From: Methylobacterium tarhaniae | GTDB lineage: Bacteria > Pseudomonadota > Alphaproteobacteria > Rhizobiales > Beijerinckiaceae | NCBI RefSeq assembly: GCF_001043955.1 | Contig: NZ_LABZ01000069.1 | Location: forward strand, 1-64,000 | Length of the DNA: 64,000 nucleotides | Reading direction: 5' to 3' | Part shown: positions 16,605 through 24,820 of the stretch, one piece after another | Position numbering within the stretch: position 1 is the stretch's first letter | How the letters are laid out: every line of letters starts with the position of its first letter | The notes under the pieces: model-generated | What the model saw: the letters and a program-made list of their open reading frames with translations, nothing else | What the model was told of the DNA's origin: nothing | Databases searched by the model: none | Position numbers and translations under genes: made by a program

Positions 16605-17756
16605 ATGCCGATTCCCGCCCCCCTCTCGATCCTGCACGTGGTCCGCCAGTTCCTGCCCAATCGCGGCGGGCTCGAGGATTTCGTCGCCAACCTCGCCCGC
16701 GAGCAGGCCCGCCTCGGCCACCGCGTGCGGGTGCTGACCCTCGACCGGCTGTTCTCGCGGCCCGAGGCGCGGCTGCCGGCGCGGGAGCGCCTCGAGGGGA
16801 TCGAGATCGAGCGGATCCCGTTCTTCGGCTCGCACCGCTATCCGGTCGCGCCGTCCGCGTTCCGGCATCTCGGCGACGCCGACCTCGTCCACGTCCACGC
16901 CATCGACTTCTTCTTCGATGCCTTCGCGCTGGCCAAGCCCCTGCACCGCCGGCCGATGGTGGCGACGACCCATGGCGGCTTCTTCCACACCGACGCGCAT
17001 TCGCGGCTGAAGAAGCTCTGGTTCGAGGGACCGACCCGGATGAGCGTGCGCGGCTACGAGGCGGTCGTCGCCTGCAGCGAGAGCGACGCCCGGCTGTTCG
17101 CCGGCATCGTGCCGGGCGGCGTCGCGGTGATCCAGAACGGCGTCGACCTGGAGAAGTTCGCCGGCGCCGCCTCTCCCGAGCCGCGCCGCGCGCTCCTGAC
17201 CATCGGCCGCTTCGCCCACAACAAGCGCCTCGACCGCCTGCTCGCGGTGATGCAGGCGCTGAACGCCGACGGCGCCGGCTGGCGGCTGCGGATCGTCGGG
17301 GTGCCGTCCGACGTGACGGAAGGCGCGCTCACCGCCGAGATCGACCGGCTGGGCCTCGCCGGCGCGGTCACGCTGCATACCGGCCTCGACGCGCCGGCCG
17401 TCCGGGCGCTGATCGGGCAGTCGAGCCTGTTCGTCTCGGCCTCGCAATACGAGGGATTCGGGATCGCGCTGATCGAGGCGCTGAGCGCCGGGCTCGTTCC
17501 GGTGGCCCATCCCAACGACGCCTTCGCTTGGCTCAAGAAGCGTCACCCCTTGATTTCCTTGTGCGATTTCGCCGACGCCTATGCGACGGCCGGCACGATC
17601 CGCGCGGCGTATGACCGCCTGGAGCAGGGCGCGATCGTGCGCGGCACGGAAGACCTGTCGGATTATCGCTGGGCGAGCGTCGCGGCCCGCTACGTCGCGA
17701 CCTATCGGGCGGCGCTCGCCGGGGCCGGGCAGACGGTGGCCGCGACGGCGGCGTGA
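16605..17756 (+). CDS. family 4 glycosyltransferase
   Basis: 383 aa from the ATG at 16605; a GTG at 16596 overlapping the GH5 stop (GTGA) is an equally good start and would add three residues. GT-B fold: SILHVVRQFLPNRGGLEDFVANLAREQARLGH is the typical GT4 N-terminus, VATTHGGFFHTDA and VIQNGVDLEKF mark the interdomain region, and TIGRFAHNKRLDRLLAV plus SASQYEGFGIALIEALSAGLVPV give the donor-binding E-x7-E motif. Likely transfers one sugar of the repeat unit from a nucleotide donor on the cytosolic side. Last gene of the flippase-GH5-GT4 block. Confidence 0.92.
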   Translation: MPIPAPLSILHVVRQFLPNRGGLEDFVANLAREQARLGHRVRVLTLDRLFSRPEARLPARERLEGIEIERIPFFGSHRYPVAPSAFRHLGDADLVHVHAIDFFFDAFALAKPLHRRPMVATTHGGFFHTDAHSRLKKLWFEGPTRMSVRGYEAVVACSESDARLFAGIVPGGVAVIQNGVDLEKFAGAASPEPRRALLTIGRFAHNKRLDRLLAVMQALNADGAGWRLRIVGVPSDVTEGALTAEIDRLGLAGAVTLHTGLDAPAVRALIGQSSLFVSASQYEGFGIALIEALSAGLVPVAHPNDAFAWLKKRHPLISLCDFADAYATAGTIRAAYDRLEQGAIVRGTEDLSDYRWASVAARYVATYRAALAGAGQTVAATAA

Positions 17757-17975
17757 CCGGTGCTCGCGCGCGTTCCGCCGCCGCGACCCCGTCAACGCAC
17801 CGTTAACCCTCTTCCCCGACCCTGTCGGGGCCGCGCCGGCTCGCCGGGCGGCGAGAGCGGCGGTCCGGCATCAGCCCCCCTTCCCATACCGGGCCGCCGC
17901 GCTCCCCTCCCCTGCCGGGGCTCGCCGCGTCGCACGCGATCGTGCGACAAGGGTCCGAGACCCGCCCGCACCAGG

Positions 17976-18173
17976 ATGCCGATGCACCTCGTCGTGACCG
18001 CCCACACCGCCACCGGCCCGCTCTCGCACCAGCGCACCTCGCCGGAGGGCGCGCTGGAGAAGGCGCAGGAACTCGAGGCCGAGGGCCACGACCACGTCGT
18101 CATCACCGACATCACCGGGCGGGACTACGCGCCGCCGGAATTCGACAGCCTCTTCCTCAACCCGGGCACCTGA
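17976..18173 (+). CDS. small conserved-looking protein of unknown function
   Basis: 65 aa, from the ATG at 17976 (a second in-frame ATG lies two codons later). It begins [34 protein letters not shown], a beta strand followed by a helix, and continues [19 protein letters not shown]. Size and pattern suggest a small alpha/beta protein of the kind often annotated as hypothetical in Rhizobiales. It sits five bases upstream of the YaiI gene and is probably co-transcribed with it. No signal peptide and no membrane segment. Confidence 0.6.
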   Translation: MPMHLVVTAHTATGPLSHQRTSPEGALEKAQELEAEGHDHVVITDITGRDYAPPEFDSLFLNPGT

Positions 18174-18178
18174 GCGCC

Positions 18179-18646
18179 ATGCCGGGCATCACCATCTACG
18201 TCGACGCCGATGCCTGCCCGGTCAAGGACGAGGTCTACCGCGTCGCCGGGCGGCACGGCGCCCATGTGATAGTGGTGGCGAACAGCTTCATCGCCATCCC
18301 GCGCGAGCCGTGGATCGAGCGGGTGATCGTCTCGGACAAGCTCGACGCCGCCGACGACTGGATCGCCGAGCGGGCCGGGCCGCAGGCGGTCGTGATCACC
18401 GCCGACGTGCCGCTGGCGAGCCGCTGCGTGAAGGCCGGGGCGAGCGTGCTCGCTCCCACCGGCAAAGCCTTCACCGATTCCTCCGTCGGCATGGCGCTCG
18501 CCACCCGGGACCTGATGCAGTCCCTGCGCGAGGCGGGCGCGGTGACCGGCGGCCCGAAGCCGTTCTCGGCCAAGGACCGCTCCGCCTTCCTCGGCGCCCT
18601 CGACCGGGTCCTGGTCCGGCTGCGGCGCAACGCCCAAGGCGGCTGA
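18179..18646 (+). CDS. YaiI/YqxD family protein (DUF188)
   Basis: 155 aa, the full normal length of the family. The signature [17 protein letters not shown] opens the protein, followed by [22 protein letters not shown] and [21 protein letters not shown], all hallmarks of DUF188. The fold is PIN-like with conserved acidic residues (Asp9, Asp11 and the ADVP Asp), which suggests a nuclease, but the physiological role is not known. Cytosolic. Five-base gap to the preceding small gene. Confidence 0.93.
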   Translation: MPGITIYVDADACPVKDEVYRVAGRHGAHVIVVANSFIAIPREPWIERVIVSDKLDAADDWIAERAGPQAVVITADVPLASRCVKAGASVLAPTGKAFTDSSVGMALATRDLMQSLREAGAVTGGPKPFSAKDRSAFLGALDRVLVRLRRNAQGG

Positions 18647-18726
18647 GCCGGGCCGCCGCGAACTTCCCTACTCCCTGTGGGTTCCCTGTCGGCGGCGATC
18701 CTTCGCCTGCCCATGGGAGAGCCAGC

Positions 18727-21060
18727 ATGTCGGTCGAGGAGAACACGGTCCATTACGACAGCCCGGCCGGCGGTTGGGGTTCGGTGCGCGGTATCGCCGA
18801 GGTGTTCGGCAAGGAATGGGCGACGCCGCTCGCCACCGAGACCCTGTTTCGCCAGAACAAGCCGAAAGGCTTCATGTGCGTCTCCTGCTCCTGGGCGAAG
18901 CCGGCGAACTACCATCCCTTCGAGTTCTGCGAGAACGGCGCCAAGGCGACGCTGTGGGAGCTGACCACGCGGCGCTGCACGCCGGACTTCTTCGCCAAGC
19001 ACACCCTGACCGAGCTGCGCGGCTGGAGCGACTACGAGCTCGAGCAGCAGGGCCGCCTGACCCACCCGCTGCGCTACGATCCCGCCAGCGACCGCTACGT
19101 CGCGTGCGGCTGGGACGAGGCGTTTCGCGCGATCGGCTCCGAGCTGCGCCTGCTCGATCCGAAATCGGTGGTGTTCTATTCCTCGGGGCGGGCCAGCCTC
19201 GAGACCTCGTATCTCTACGCCCTGTTCGCGCGCCTCTACGGCAACAACAACCTGCCCGATTCCTCCAACATGTGCCACGAGACGACCTCGGTGGCCCTGA
19301 AGAAGGTGATCGGCGCCAGCGTCGGCACGGTCGTGTTCGACGATCTCCAGACCTGCGATGCCATGTTCTTCTTCGGCCAGAACACCGGCTCGAACTCGCC
19401 GCGCTTCCTGCACCCGCTCCAGGAGGCCTCGAAGCGCGGCGTGAAGATCATTACCTTCAATCCCGTGCGCGAACGCGGCTTGGAGAGCTTCACCAACCCG
19501 CAGAGCCCGGTCGAGATGCTGACCCGCAAGGCGACGCCGATCAGCACGCAGTATCACCAAGTCCGGCCCGGCGGCGACATCGCGGTGATGCTCGGCCTGT
19601 GCAAGCACGTCTTTGCCGCCGACGATGCCGCCAAGGCCCGCGGGGAGCGCGTCCTCGACGTCGACTTCATCGCCCAGCACACGACCGGGCTCGACGCGTT
19701 CGAGGCGAAGGTCCGGGCGACGTCCTGGGAGGAGATCGAGCGGGAATCCGGGATTGCCCGCGCCGACATCGAGGCGGCGGGGCAGGTCTATGTCGAGGCC
19801 GAGCGGGTTTGCGCCTTCTACGGCATGGGCCTGACGCAGCACGTGCACGGCTTCGAGAACGTCGCGATGGTCGTCAACCTCCTGCTGCTCAAGGGCAATA
19901 TCGGGCGCGACGGAACCGGCGTGTCGCCGGTGCGCGGCCATTCCAACGTGCAGGGGCAGCGCACCGTCGGCATCTCGGAGAAGCCGGAGCTGGTGCCCCT
20001 CGACCGGCTCAGCCAGCAATTCGGCTTCGCGCCGCCGCGGGAGAAGGGCGTCAACACGATCGAGGCCTGCGAGGGCATCCTGTCGGGCGAGATCCGCAGC
20101 TTCATCGGGCTCGGCGGCAACTTCGTGCGCGCGATCCCCGACCAGGACCGGATGGAGAAGGCCTGGACCCGGATGCGCCTCACCGTGCAGGTCGCCACCA
20201 AGCTCAACCGCTCGCACCTCGTCAACGGTGAGATCGCCTACCTGCTGCCCTGCCTCGGCCGCACCGAGGAGGATCGCCAGGCGAGCGGCCCCCAGGCGGT
20301 GAGCATCGAGGACACGTTCAGCTGCATCTACGGCTCGCAAGGCCGCCGCACCCCCGCGAGCGACTTCCTGAAGTCGGAGGTCGCGATCGTGGCCGGCCTC
20401 GCCAAGGCGACGCTGGCGCCGAACCCGAAGGTGAGGTGGGACGAGTGGGTCGGCGATTACGGCCTGATCCGCGACGAGATCGCCAAGACCTACCGGGAAG
20501 AGTTCCACGACTTCAACGACCGGCTCTGGATCCCCGGCGGCTTCTATCGCGGCAACTCGGCACGCGAGCGGATCTGGAAGACGGAGAGCGGCAAGGCCGA
20601 GTTCACCGCGCCCGAGGTGATGTCGGCGACCGGGTTCGCCGACGAGCCCGGCCGCTACCGACTGATCACCATGCGGTCGAACGACCAGTTCAACACCACG
20701 ATCTACGGCTACAGCGACCGCCTGCGCGGGATCGAGGGGACCCGCGACGTGCTGCTGATGAATCCCGAGGAGATCCGCCGGGCGGGCCTGCGCGACGGCC
20801 AGGTCGTCTCCCTCGTCAGCGATGCCGGCGACGGGATCGCCCGGGAGGTGACCGGCCTGACGGTGACGCCGTTCGCCCTGCCGGACGGATGCCTCGGCGC
20901 CTATTATCCTGAGATGAATCCTCTGATGGCGCTCTCGCACCACGACCTGCAATCCGGGACGCCGGCGGCGAAATCCGTGCCGGTGCGGATTCGGCCGGCG
21001 GCCGGCGGGCCGAAGACGAACCGGCGCGAGCCGACGGGGCATTCGGCGCATCCGATCTGA
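18727..21060 (+). CDS. FdhF/YdeP family molybdopterin oxidoreductase
   Basis: 777 aa, matching the ~760 aa of E. coli YdeP. The N-terminus has FMCVSCSWAKP and a later FCENGAKA, a Cys cluster in the position where formate dehydrogenases hold a 4Fe-4S site, although the spacing is unusual. NMCHETTSVALKK contains the Cys/SeCys-equivalent residue, GQNTGSNSPR and the GLTQHVHGFENVAMVVNLLLLKGNIG region bind the bis-MGD cofactor, and the C-terminal MoCo-dinucleotide domain begins near RYRLITMRSNDQFNTT. Cytosolic, no Tat signal. Substrate unknown; YdeP is linked to acid resistance in E. coli. No partner subunit or maturation gene is adjacent. Confidence 0.9.
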   Translation: MSVEENTVHYDSPAGGWGSVRGIAEVFGKEWATPLATETLFRQNKPKGFMCVSCSWAKPANYHPFEFCENGAKATLWELTTRRCTPDFFAKHTLTELRGWSDYELEQQGRLTHPLRYDPASDRYVACGWDEAFRAIGSELRLLDPKSVVFYSSGRASLETSYLYALFARLYGNNNLPDSSNMCHETTSVALKKVIGASVGTVVFDDLQTCDAMFFFGQNTGSNSPRFLHPLQEASKRGVKIITFNPVRERGLESFTNPQSPVEMLTRKATPISTQYHQVRPGGDIAVMLGLCKHVFAADDAAKARGERVLDVDFIAQHTTGLDAFEAKVRATSWEEIERESGIARADIEAAGQVYVEAERVCAFYGMGLTQHVHGFENVAMVVNLLLLKGNIGRDGTGVSPVRGHSNVQGQRTVGISEKPELVPLDRLSQQFGFAPPREKGVNTIEACEGILSGEIRSFIGLGGNFVRAIPDQDRMEKAWTRMRLTVQVATKLNRSHLVNGEIAYLLPCLGRTEEDRQASGPQAVSIEDTFSCIYGSQGRRTPASDFLKSEVAIVAGLAKATLAPNPKVRWDEWVGDYGLIRDEIAKTYREEFHDFNDRLWIPGGFYRGNSARERIWKTESGKAEFTAPEVMSATGFADEPGRYRLITMRSNDQFNTTIYGYSDRLRGIEGTRDVLLMNPEEIRRAGLRDGQVVSLVSDAGDGIAREVTGLTVTPFALPDGCLGAYYPEMNPLMALSHHDLQSGTPAAKSVPVRIRPAAGGPKTNRREPTGHSAHPI

Positions 21061-21497
21061 GGGAGGCCCCCTCCCCCACCGGGCGGTCTCGCGGCCTGAG
21101 TGCCGTCCATGCCTCTTCCCGCGGGCAGCTTTGCCGCCCGGACCTTGCCGCCGGTGGGGAGAGGAAACAGCGCCTCGTCGGCGGTGTCGGATGCACGTCC
21201 CCTCCCGTCGGATCACCCCGCCACCTGCGCATCAAAATGCCAGGTGCCTGAGAATGACGCACAATTGTGCTTGTGCGCGGGTGAAACGCCGGGTACCACT
21301 GTGATCACAGACACGAACAAGGCCGCCCTCGAGAGCGGCCCGAAGTCTGGGGAGGAAGGCCCTCACCGAGGGCGAGCACCGCCGCGACGCCATCGCGGCG
21401 GTGCTCCTCATTTGTCCTATGTCGCAACTGTCCCATGTCGCAACCGGCGGGACAAGCCGGCCTTAAGGGTAAGGCCGTATGGGCGGCCGGTGGGCCG
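21061..21497. other. Intergenic region rich in palindromes
   Basis: It lies between the convergent YdeP-like and MgtC-like genes. It contains GCACAATTGTGC (21259-21270) and CTGTGATCACAG (21299-21310), both perfect 12-base palindromes, then a strong hairpin at 21374-21406. No convincing gene. The density of symmetrical sequences suggests an RNA or a regulatory unit rather than simple spacer DNA. Confidence 0.5.
21374..21406. terminator. Strong perfect hairpin, possible bidirectional terminator
   Basis: Arms GAGCACCGCCGCGA (21374-21387) and TCGCGGCGGTGCTC (21393-21406) pair perfectly over 14 bases with a five-base CGCCA loop. On the plus strand it is followed by CTCATTTGTCC, so the U-tract is weak. 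Position between convergent genes fits a transcription terminator; a stable small-RNA element is the alternative. Confidence 0.5.
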
Positions 21498-21971
21498 TCA
21501 CTCCCCTTTCCGCTCCTCGCCCCTCGCGAGTCCGAAGCGGTCGAGCACCTTCAGCACGATCAGGACCATCAGGCCGAAGCCCATCGCGACGGCGAGGAGC
21601 CTGAATTGTGCCGCCCCGGCGACGATGCCCAAAGAGGCCGAGAACCAGAGGCTCGCCGCTGTGGTCAGGTTCCTCACGTTGCGGCGGGCGACGAAGATCG
21701 TGCCGGCCGAGATGAAGCCGATCGCCTGAGCCAATCCCTGGATCACCCGCAGGGGATCGGCATCCCCGCCGTCCTGGCGCACCACCGCGTAGAGGCCGAG
21801 CGCCGAGGTGGTGACGAGGGCCGCGCTCAGGGCGACGAGGGTGTGGGTGCGCAGGCCCGCATCCTTGCCACGCCATTCGCGCTCGAAACCGAGCACCAGG
21901 CCGCAGACAGTCGCGGCGCCCAGCCGTGCGACGATCTCCCCGAGGGAGAAGGCCGTGGCGTCGGGCAGCAT
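21498..21971 (-). CDS. MgtC/SapB family membrane protein
   Basis: 157 aa from the ATG at 21971; upstream codons to 22070 are arginine-rich and unconserved. MgtC/SapB signatures: LGAATVCGLVLGFEREWRGKDAGLRTHTLVALSAAL (the ExE/RtH region), then IQGLAQAIGFISAGTIF and RNVRNLTTAASLWFSASLGI. About five membrane helices. The family includes the MgtC virulence factor and many proteins of unknown role in ion homeostasis or membrane physiology. This member lacks the soluble C-terminal domain of true MgtC, so no Mg-specific role is claimed. Seven bases from the next upstream small gene. Confidence 0.88.
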   Translation of the reverse strand: MLPDATAFSLGEIVARLGAATVCGLVLGFEREWRGKDAGLRTHTLVALSAALVTTSALGLYAVVRQDGGDADPLRVIQGLAQAIGFISAGTIFVARRNVRNLTTAASLWFSASLGIVAGAAQFRLLAVAMGFGLMVLIVLKVLDRFGLARGEERKGE

Positions 21972-21978
21972 GGCCCGG

Positions 21979-22203
21979 TCAGGCCTCCGGCCCCGGCTCC
22001 GGCGGTTCCGGGAACGGCGTCCAGTGGGTGAACGCGTCCGGTGCGTAGCCGTACTCGGTGGTGGCGACATGCCAGGGTCGTCCGTCCCCGGCCCGCCCGG
22101 GATCCCAGCGGATCACGGCGCGCCGGTCCGGCTCGTCCTGGTGGATGGCGATGATCCAGCGGCCGTCCTGAGGCGCGCGATCGATGGGCCTCCAATCGGT
22201 CAT
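21979..22203 (-). CDS. 74-aa protein, tryptophan-rich, function unknown
   Basis: The sequence MTDWRPIDRAPQDGRWIIAI is followed by an acidic DEPDRRAVIRWDP and ends in THWTPFPEPPEPG. The TDWRPIDxAPxDGxxI start and the WxPFPEPP end resemble the small DUF551-like proteins common in alphaproteobacterial and phage genomes, for which no biochemical function is known. Cytosolic. It is probably co-transcribed with the MgtC-like gene (stop at 21979, next start at 21971). Confidence 0.65.
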   Translation of the reverse strand: MTDWRPIDRAPQDGRWIIAIHQDEPDRRAVIRWDPGRAGDGRPWHVATTEYGYAPDAFTHWTPFPEPPEPGPEA

Positions 22204-22265
22204 CGGATGCTCCGCAGCGAATGACTATGCGGAACCAACGCTCGGCGGCTGCGGCTGTTTCGCCC

Positions 22266-22469
22266 TCAGCCGGGCGCGCTGCCCCGCTTCAGGCGCTCGC
22301 CCGCCTCGCATTCGAGCAGGAAGGTCGCGCGATTTCCGCCGGTGATGCCGCTCTGGTCGGCCTTGGCCTCGCAGACCTGCCGGGCGTCGGAGTCGCTCGA
22401 ACCGGGTGCGCTTTGCGCGAGAAGGCTGGAGGGCGCGAGGACGGCGAGGAGCAGGAGGATGTGGCGCAT
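22266..22469 (-). CDS. small secreted hypothetical protein
   Basis: 67 aa with a clear Sec signal peptide (MRHILLLLAVLAPSSLLAQS, cleavage likely after Ala18 or nearby). The mature part of ~48 residues contains two Cys (RQVCEAKADQSG and FLLECEAGERL) that could form a disulfide in the periplasm. The pattern CEAKA...FLxxCxA resembles short periplasmic proteins of unknown function found next to stress or envelope genes in Methylobacterium and Rhizobium. No operon partner is evident. Confidence 0.6.
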   Translation of the reverse strand: MRHILLLLAVLAPSSLLAQSAPGSSDSDARQVCEAKADQSGITGGNRATFLLECEAGERLKRGSAPG

Positions 22470-22556
22470 GGCGGGCCTCGGTCGCGCGGGCGGGACTTCC
22501 GGGTCATGTCCCGCCCGAGAGTTCGGTTCCCGGTTGTCCAGGCCGCAGGCGCCCGT

Positions 22557-23615
22557 TCAGGTCCGGGACCGGCCGGCCCGGTAGGCGGCCAGGATCTCCG
22601 GCAGCCGGTCGAGGACGTAGTCGGCGAGGCCGGGCTCCAGGCTCTCGTCGAAGGACAGCGCGACCCGGTCGGGCGTGCGCTCGATCCGGGCGATGCCGCG
22701 GCCGGCCTCGTCGCTCCAGATCTGCGGCGCCGGCCGCTTCGCGGCAGGAGGCGCCAGCGCGTTCAGCACGGCGGCGAAGCGCTCGTTGGTGGGCTTCGCC
22801 CGGAAGCCGGGATCGGCGAGCAGGCCGGCAATCCGGTGGGCCTCAGCCGCCTTGATCCGATCGGCGAGCAGCATCCATCGCGGCCGGCCGGCGGCCGGAG
22901 CCGGGCCGATCGCCCGGACGATCTCCGCCGGCACGGTGCGCGCCACCGAGATCAGGGTCGAGAGGTCTCCCTTGCCGACGCCCATCGCGGCGGTGATCGT
23001 GGCGCGCGGGAAGCCGTGCTCCTCGAGCCGCAGGGCGAAGAAGGCCCGCTCGATGTAGCTCAGATCCTGGCGCTCCAGGTTCTCCTTGCCCTGGGCCACG
23101 ACCAGCTCGGCGTCGGTGAGCGGGCGCACCACGGCGCGGACCGGCTGCGCCAATTGCCGCGCCGCCTGGATGCGCCGGCGGCCATAGGCGACCTGGTAGC
23201 GCTCCGGGGCTTCCGGATGCGGCCGCACCAGGATCGGTACCTGCTGGCCGCTCTCGCGGATGCTCTCGACCAGGGCGGCAAGCCCCGGATCGCTGGCGTC
23301 GGCCACCCGGTCGGCGATGAAGGAATCGTCGATCCGCTCCGGCTCGATCTCGACCACGACGGTGCCGGACTCGATCTCCGCCGCGGCGTCGGCCCGGGCT
23401 GCCAGCCCGCGCAGGGTGCTGCTCATCGCCCGCACCGGACCGCTGCGGCTGCGGTCCGGGGCGCGGGGGTTTGCAGCTGCGAACTCGGCCTCGGCCTGGC
23501 TCGGGTTTGCAGCTGCAAACGCCTCCGGCTCCGGTGCGGGCGGCTCGGGAGCGGCCTGGGGCTTTTGCAGCGGCCTGGCGCCGAACAGCGCGTCGAGGTT
23601 CGACTTGCGGCTCAT
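22557..23615 (-). CDS. repB: RepB-type ParB-family partition protein
   Basis: 352 aa. An N-terminal RKSNLDALFG start is typical of RepB, followed by a variable linker (residues ~14-60), the ParB N-terminal nuclease-like fold (LVESIRESGQQVPILVRPHPE and YQVAYGRRRIQAARQL, with GRRR), a helix-turn-helix at about 165-185 (FPRATITAAMGVGKGDLSTLISVA) and a dimerisation C-terminus. RepB binds parS and pairs with RepA for segregation. The start overlaps repA by four bases (ATGA), so the two are translationally coupled. Two parS-like sites lie within codons 32-50. No repC follows. Confidence 0.9.
   Translation of the reverse strand: MSRKSNLDALFGARPLQKPQAAPEPPAPEPEAFAAANPSQAEAEFAAANPRAPDRSRSGPVRAMSSTLRGLAARADAAAEIESGTVVVEIEPERIDDSFIADRVADASDPGLAALVESIRESGQQVPILVRPHPEAPERYQVAYGRRRIQAARQLAQPVRAVVRPLTDAELVVAQGKENLERQDLSYIERAFFALRLEEHGFPRATITAAMGVGKGDLSTLISVARTVPAEIVRAIGPAPAAGRPRWMLLADRIKAAEAHRIAGLLADPGFRAKPTNERFAAVLNALAPPAAKRPAPQIWSDEAGRGIARIERTPDRVALSFDESLEPGLADYVLDRLPEILAAYRAGRSRT
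23469..23484. promoter_or_regulatory. parS-like site 1, inside repB
   Basis: GTTTGCAGCTGCGAAC fits the RepB-binding consensus GTT-N4-GC-N4-AAC and is palindromic except for one base. It lies in the repB coding sequence, in the region that encodes the FAAAN peptide. Confidence 0.65.
23505..23520. promoter_or_regulatory. parS-like site 2, inside repB
   Basis: GTTTGCAGCTGCAAAC is a perfect 16-base palindrome matching GTT-N4-GC-N4-AAC. It begins 36 bases after the start of site 1, and both are in the variable linker of RepB, which is why the protein repeats FAAAN. Confidence 0.72.
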
Positions 23616-24820
23616 GGCCGGCCCCAGGCACGCCGGATCAGGCCCTCGATCTCGCCGTTGACGGCTTCGAGGGATTCGAGCGCCCGGTCGTAGGTCGAGC
23701 GGGTCACGCTCTCGCGACCGATCTCGTAGAGGGTCTGCTTCGACAGGCCGGCATCCGACACCGCCGAGGACTTGAGCATCGGTGCGGTCAGCACGGCATC
23801 CTCGAACAGGGTGCGCAGCATGCCGACGATCCGGGTCTGCGGCGCATCCTGCTGCTCGTAGCGGGTCACGAGGTAGCGCAGCCAATCGTATTGCAGCCGT
23901 CCGCCGGATTCCGCCACCACGCCGAGCAGGTCCTCGGTCATCGCCAGAAACTGGCTCATCGATGCGACGTCGAGCATCTGCGGATGCACGGTGATCAGGA
24001 GCGAGGTCGCGGCGCAGAGCGCCGAGAGCGTCAGGTAGCCGAGCTGCGGCGGGCAATCGATGACGACGATGTCGTAGGCTTCCGCCACCGTCTCGATCGC
24101 GTGGGCGACCCGGTCGAAGAACAGCGGCTCGCCGGCCCGGCGGCGGCTGAGCGCCCGGGGCGTCTCGTGCTCGAACTCCATCAGCTCGAGATTGGCCGGC
24201 ACCAGGTCGAGGCCGGTGAAGTAGGTCGGGCGCACCACGTCGCGCAGAGGCCTCGCATCGTCGTAGCGGATCGCGCCGTAGAGGGTCTCGTCGGCCCCGA
24301 CATCCAGTTCCGGCTGCACGCCCATCAGGGCCGAGAGGCTGGCCTGCGGGTCGAGGTCGATGGCGAGCACCCGGTAGCCGCGCAGCACCAGGGACTGGGC
24401 GAGGTGGGCCGTGGTGGTGGTCTTGCCCGAGCCGCCCTTGAAGTTCGCGACCGCCACGACCTGCAGGTGCTCGTTGGCCCCGCGCCGCGGCTGGTAGCGC
24501 CGGCCGCCACGGGTGTTCTCGTCGAGATAGGCGCGCAGGCCGTGGATGTCGGCGAGGGAGTAGGAGCGCCGGCCGTTGGCCGAGACCTCCGGTTGCGGCC
24601 CGAGCCCGTCGGCGGCGAGCTGCTGCAGCCGCGACACCGTCACGCCGACGATGCGGGCGGCTTCCGTCGAGGTGAACCGGCGCAGCCCCTTGGCGGCCGT
24701 CGGCGGGAAGAGCCCGGAGGAGATCGCCTGCAACTGCTCGCGGAGCGTCGCGGCATGGGCGCCGATCATCGCGGCGGGGGCGACCGGAGCAGGAGGCTGG
24801 GGCGGCGTATGCTGATTCAT
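23612..24820 (-). CDS. repA: RepA-type ParA ATPase, plasmid partition
   Basis: 402 aa from the ATG at 24820. An N-terminal MerR-like helix-turn-helix (FTSTEAARIVGVTVSRLQQLAADG, residues ~49-73) with the RRSYSLADIHGLRAYL wing is typical of RepA and type Ia ParA. The deviant Walker A KGGSGKTT spans 128-135, switch I/Walker A' lies near LAIDLDPQASLSAL, and Walker B is VVIDCPPQLG. It autoregulates transcription and drives segregation. Ends in an ATGA overlap with repB. No replication initiator is encoded nearby. Confidence 0.92.
   Translation of the reverse strand: MNQHTPPQPPAPVAPAAMIGAHAATLREQLQAISSGLFPPTAAKGLRRFTSTEAARIVGVTVSRLQQLAADGLGPQPEVSANGRRSYSLADIHGLRAYLDENTRGGRRYQPRRGANEHLQVVAVANFKGGSGKTTTTAHLAQSLVLRGYRVLAIDLDPQASLSALMGVQPELDVGADETLYGAIRYDDARPLRDVVRPTYFTGLDLVPANLELMEFEHETPRALSRRRAGEPLFFDRVAHAIETVAEAYDIVVIDCPPQLGYLTLSALCAATSLLITVHPQMLDVASMSQFLAMTEDLLGVVAESGGRLQYDWLRYLVTRYEQQDAPQTRIVGMLRTLFEDAVLTAPMLKSSAVSDAGLSKQTLYEIGRESVTRSTYDRALESLEAVNGEIEGLIRRAWGRP

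Noticed and set aside
18235-21216. Very long open frame (993 codons) on the minus strand opposite the YdeP-like gene
   Set aside because: It encodes low-complexity Arg/Gly/Ala-rich sequence with no domain and lies exactly opposite a clear molybdoprotein; such frames are normal in GC-rich DNA.
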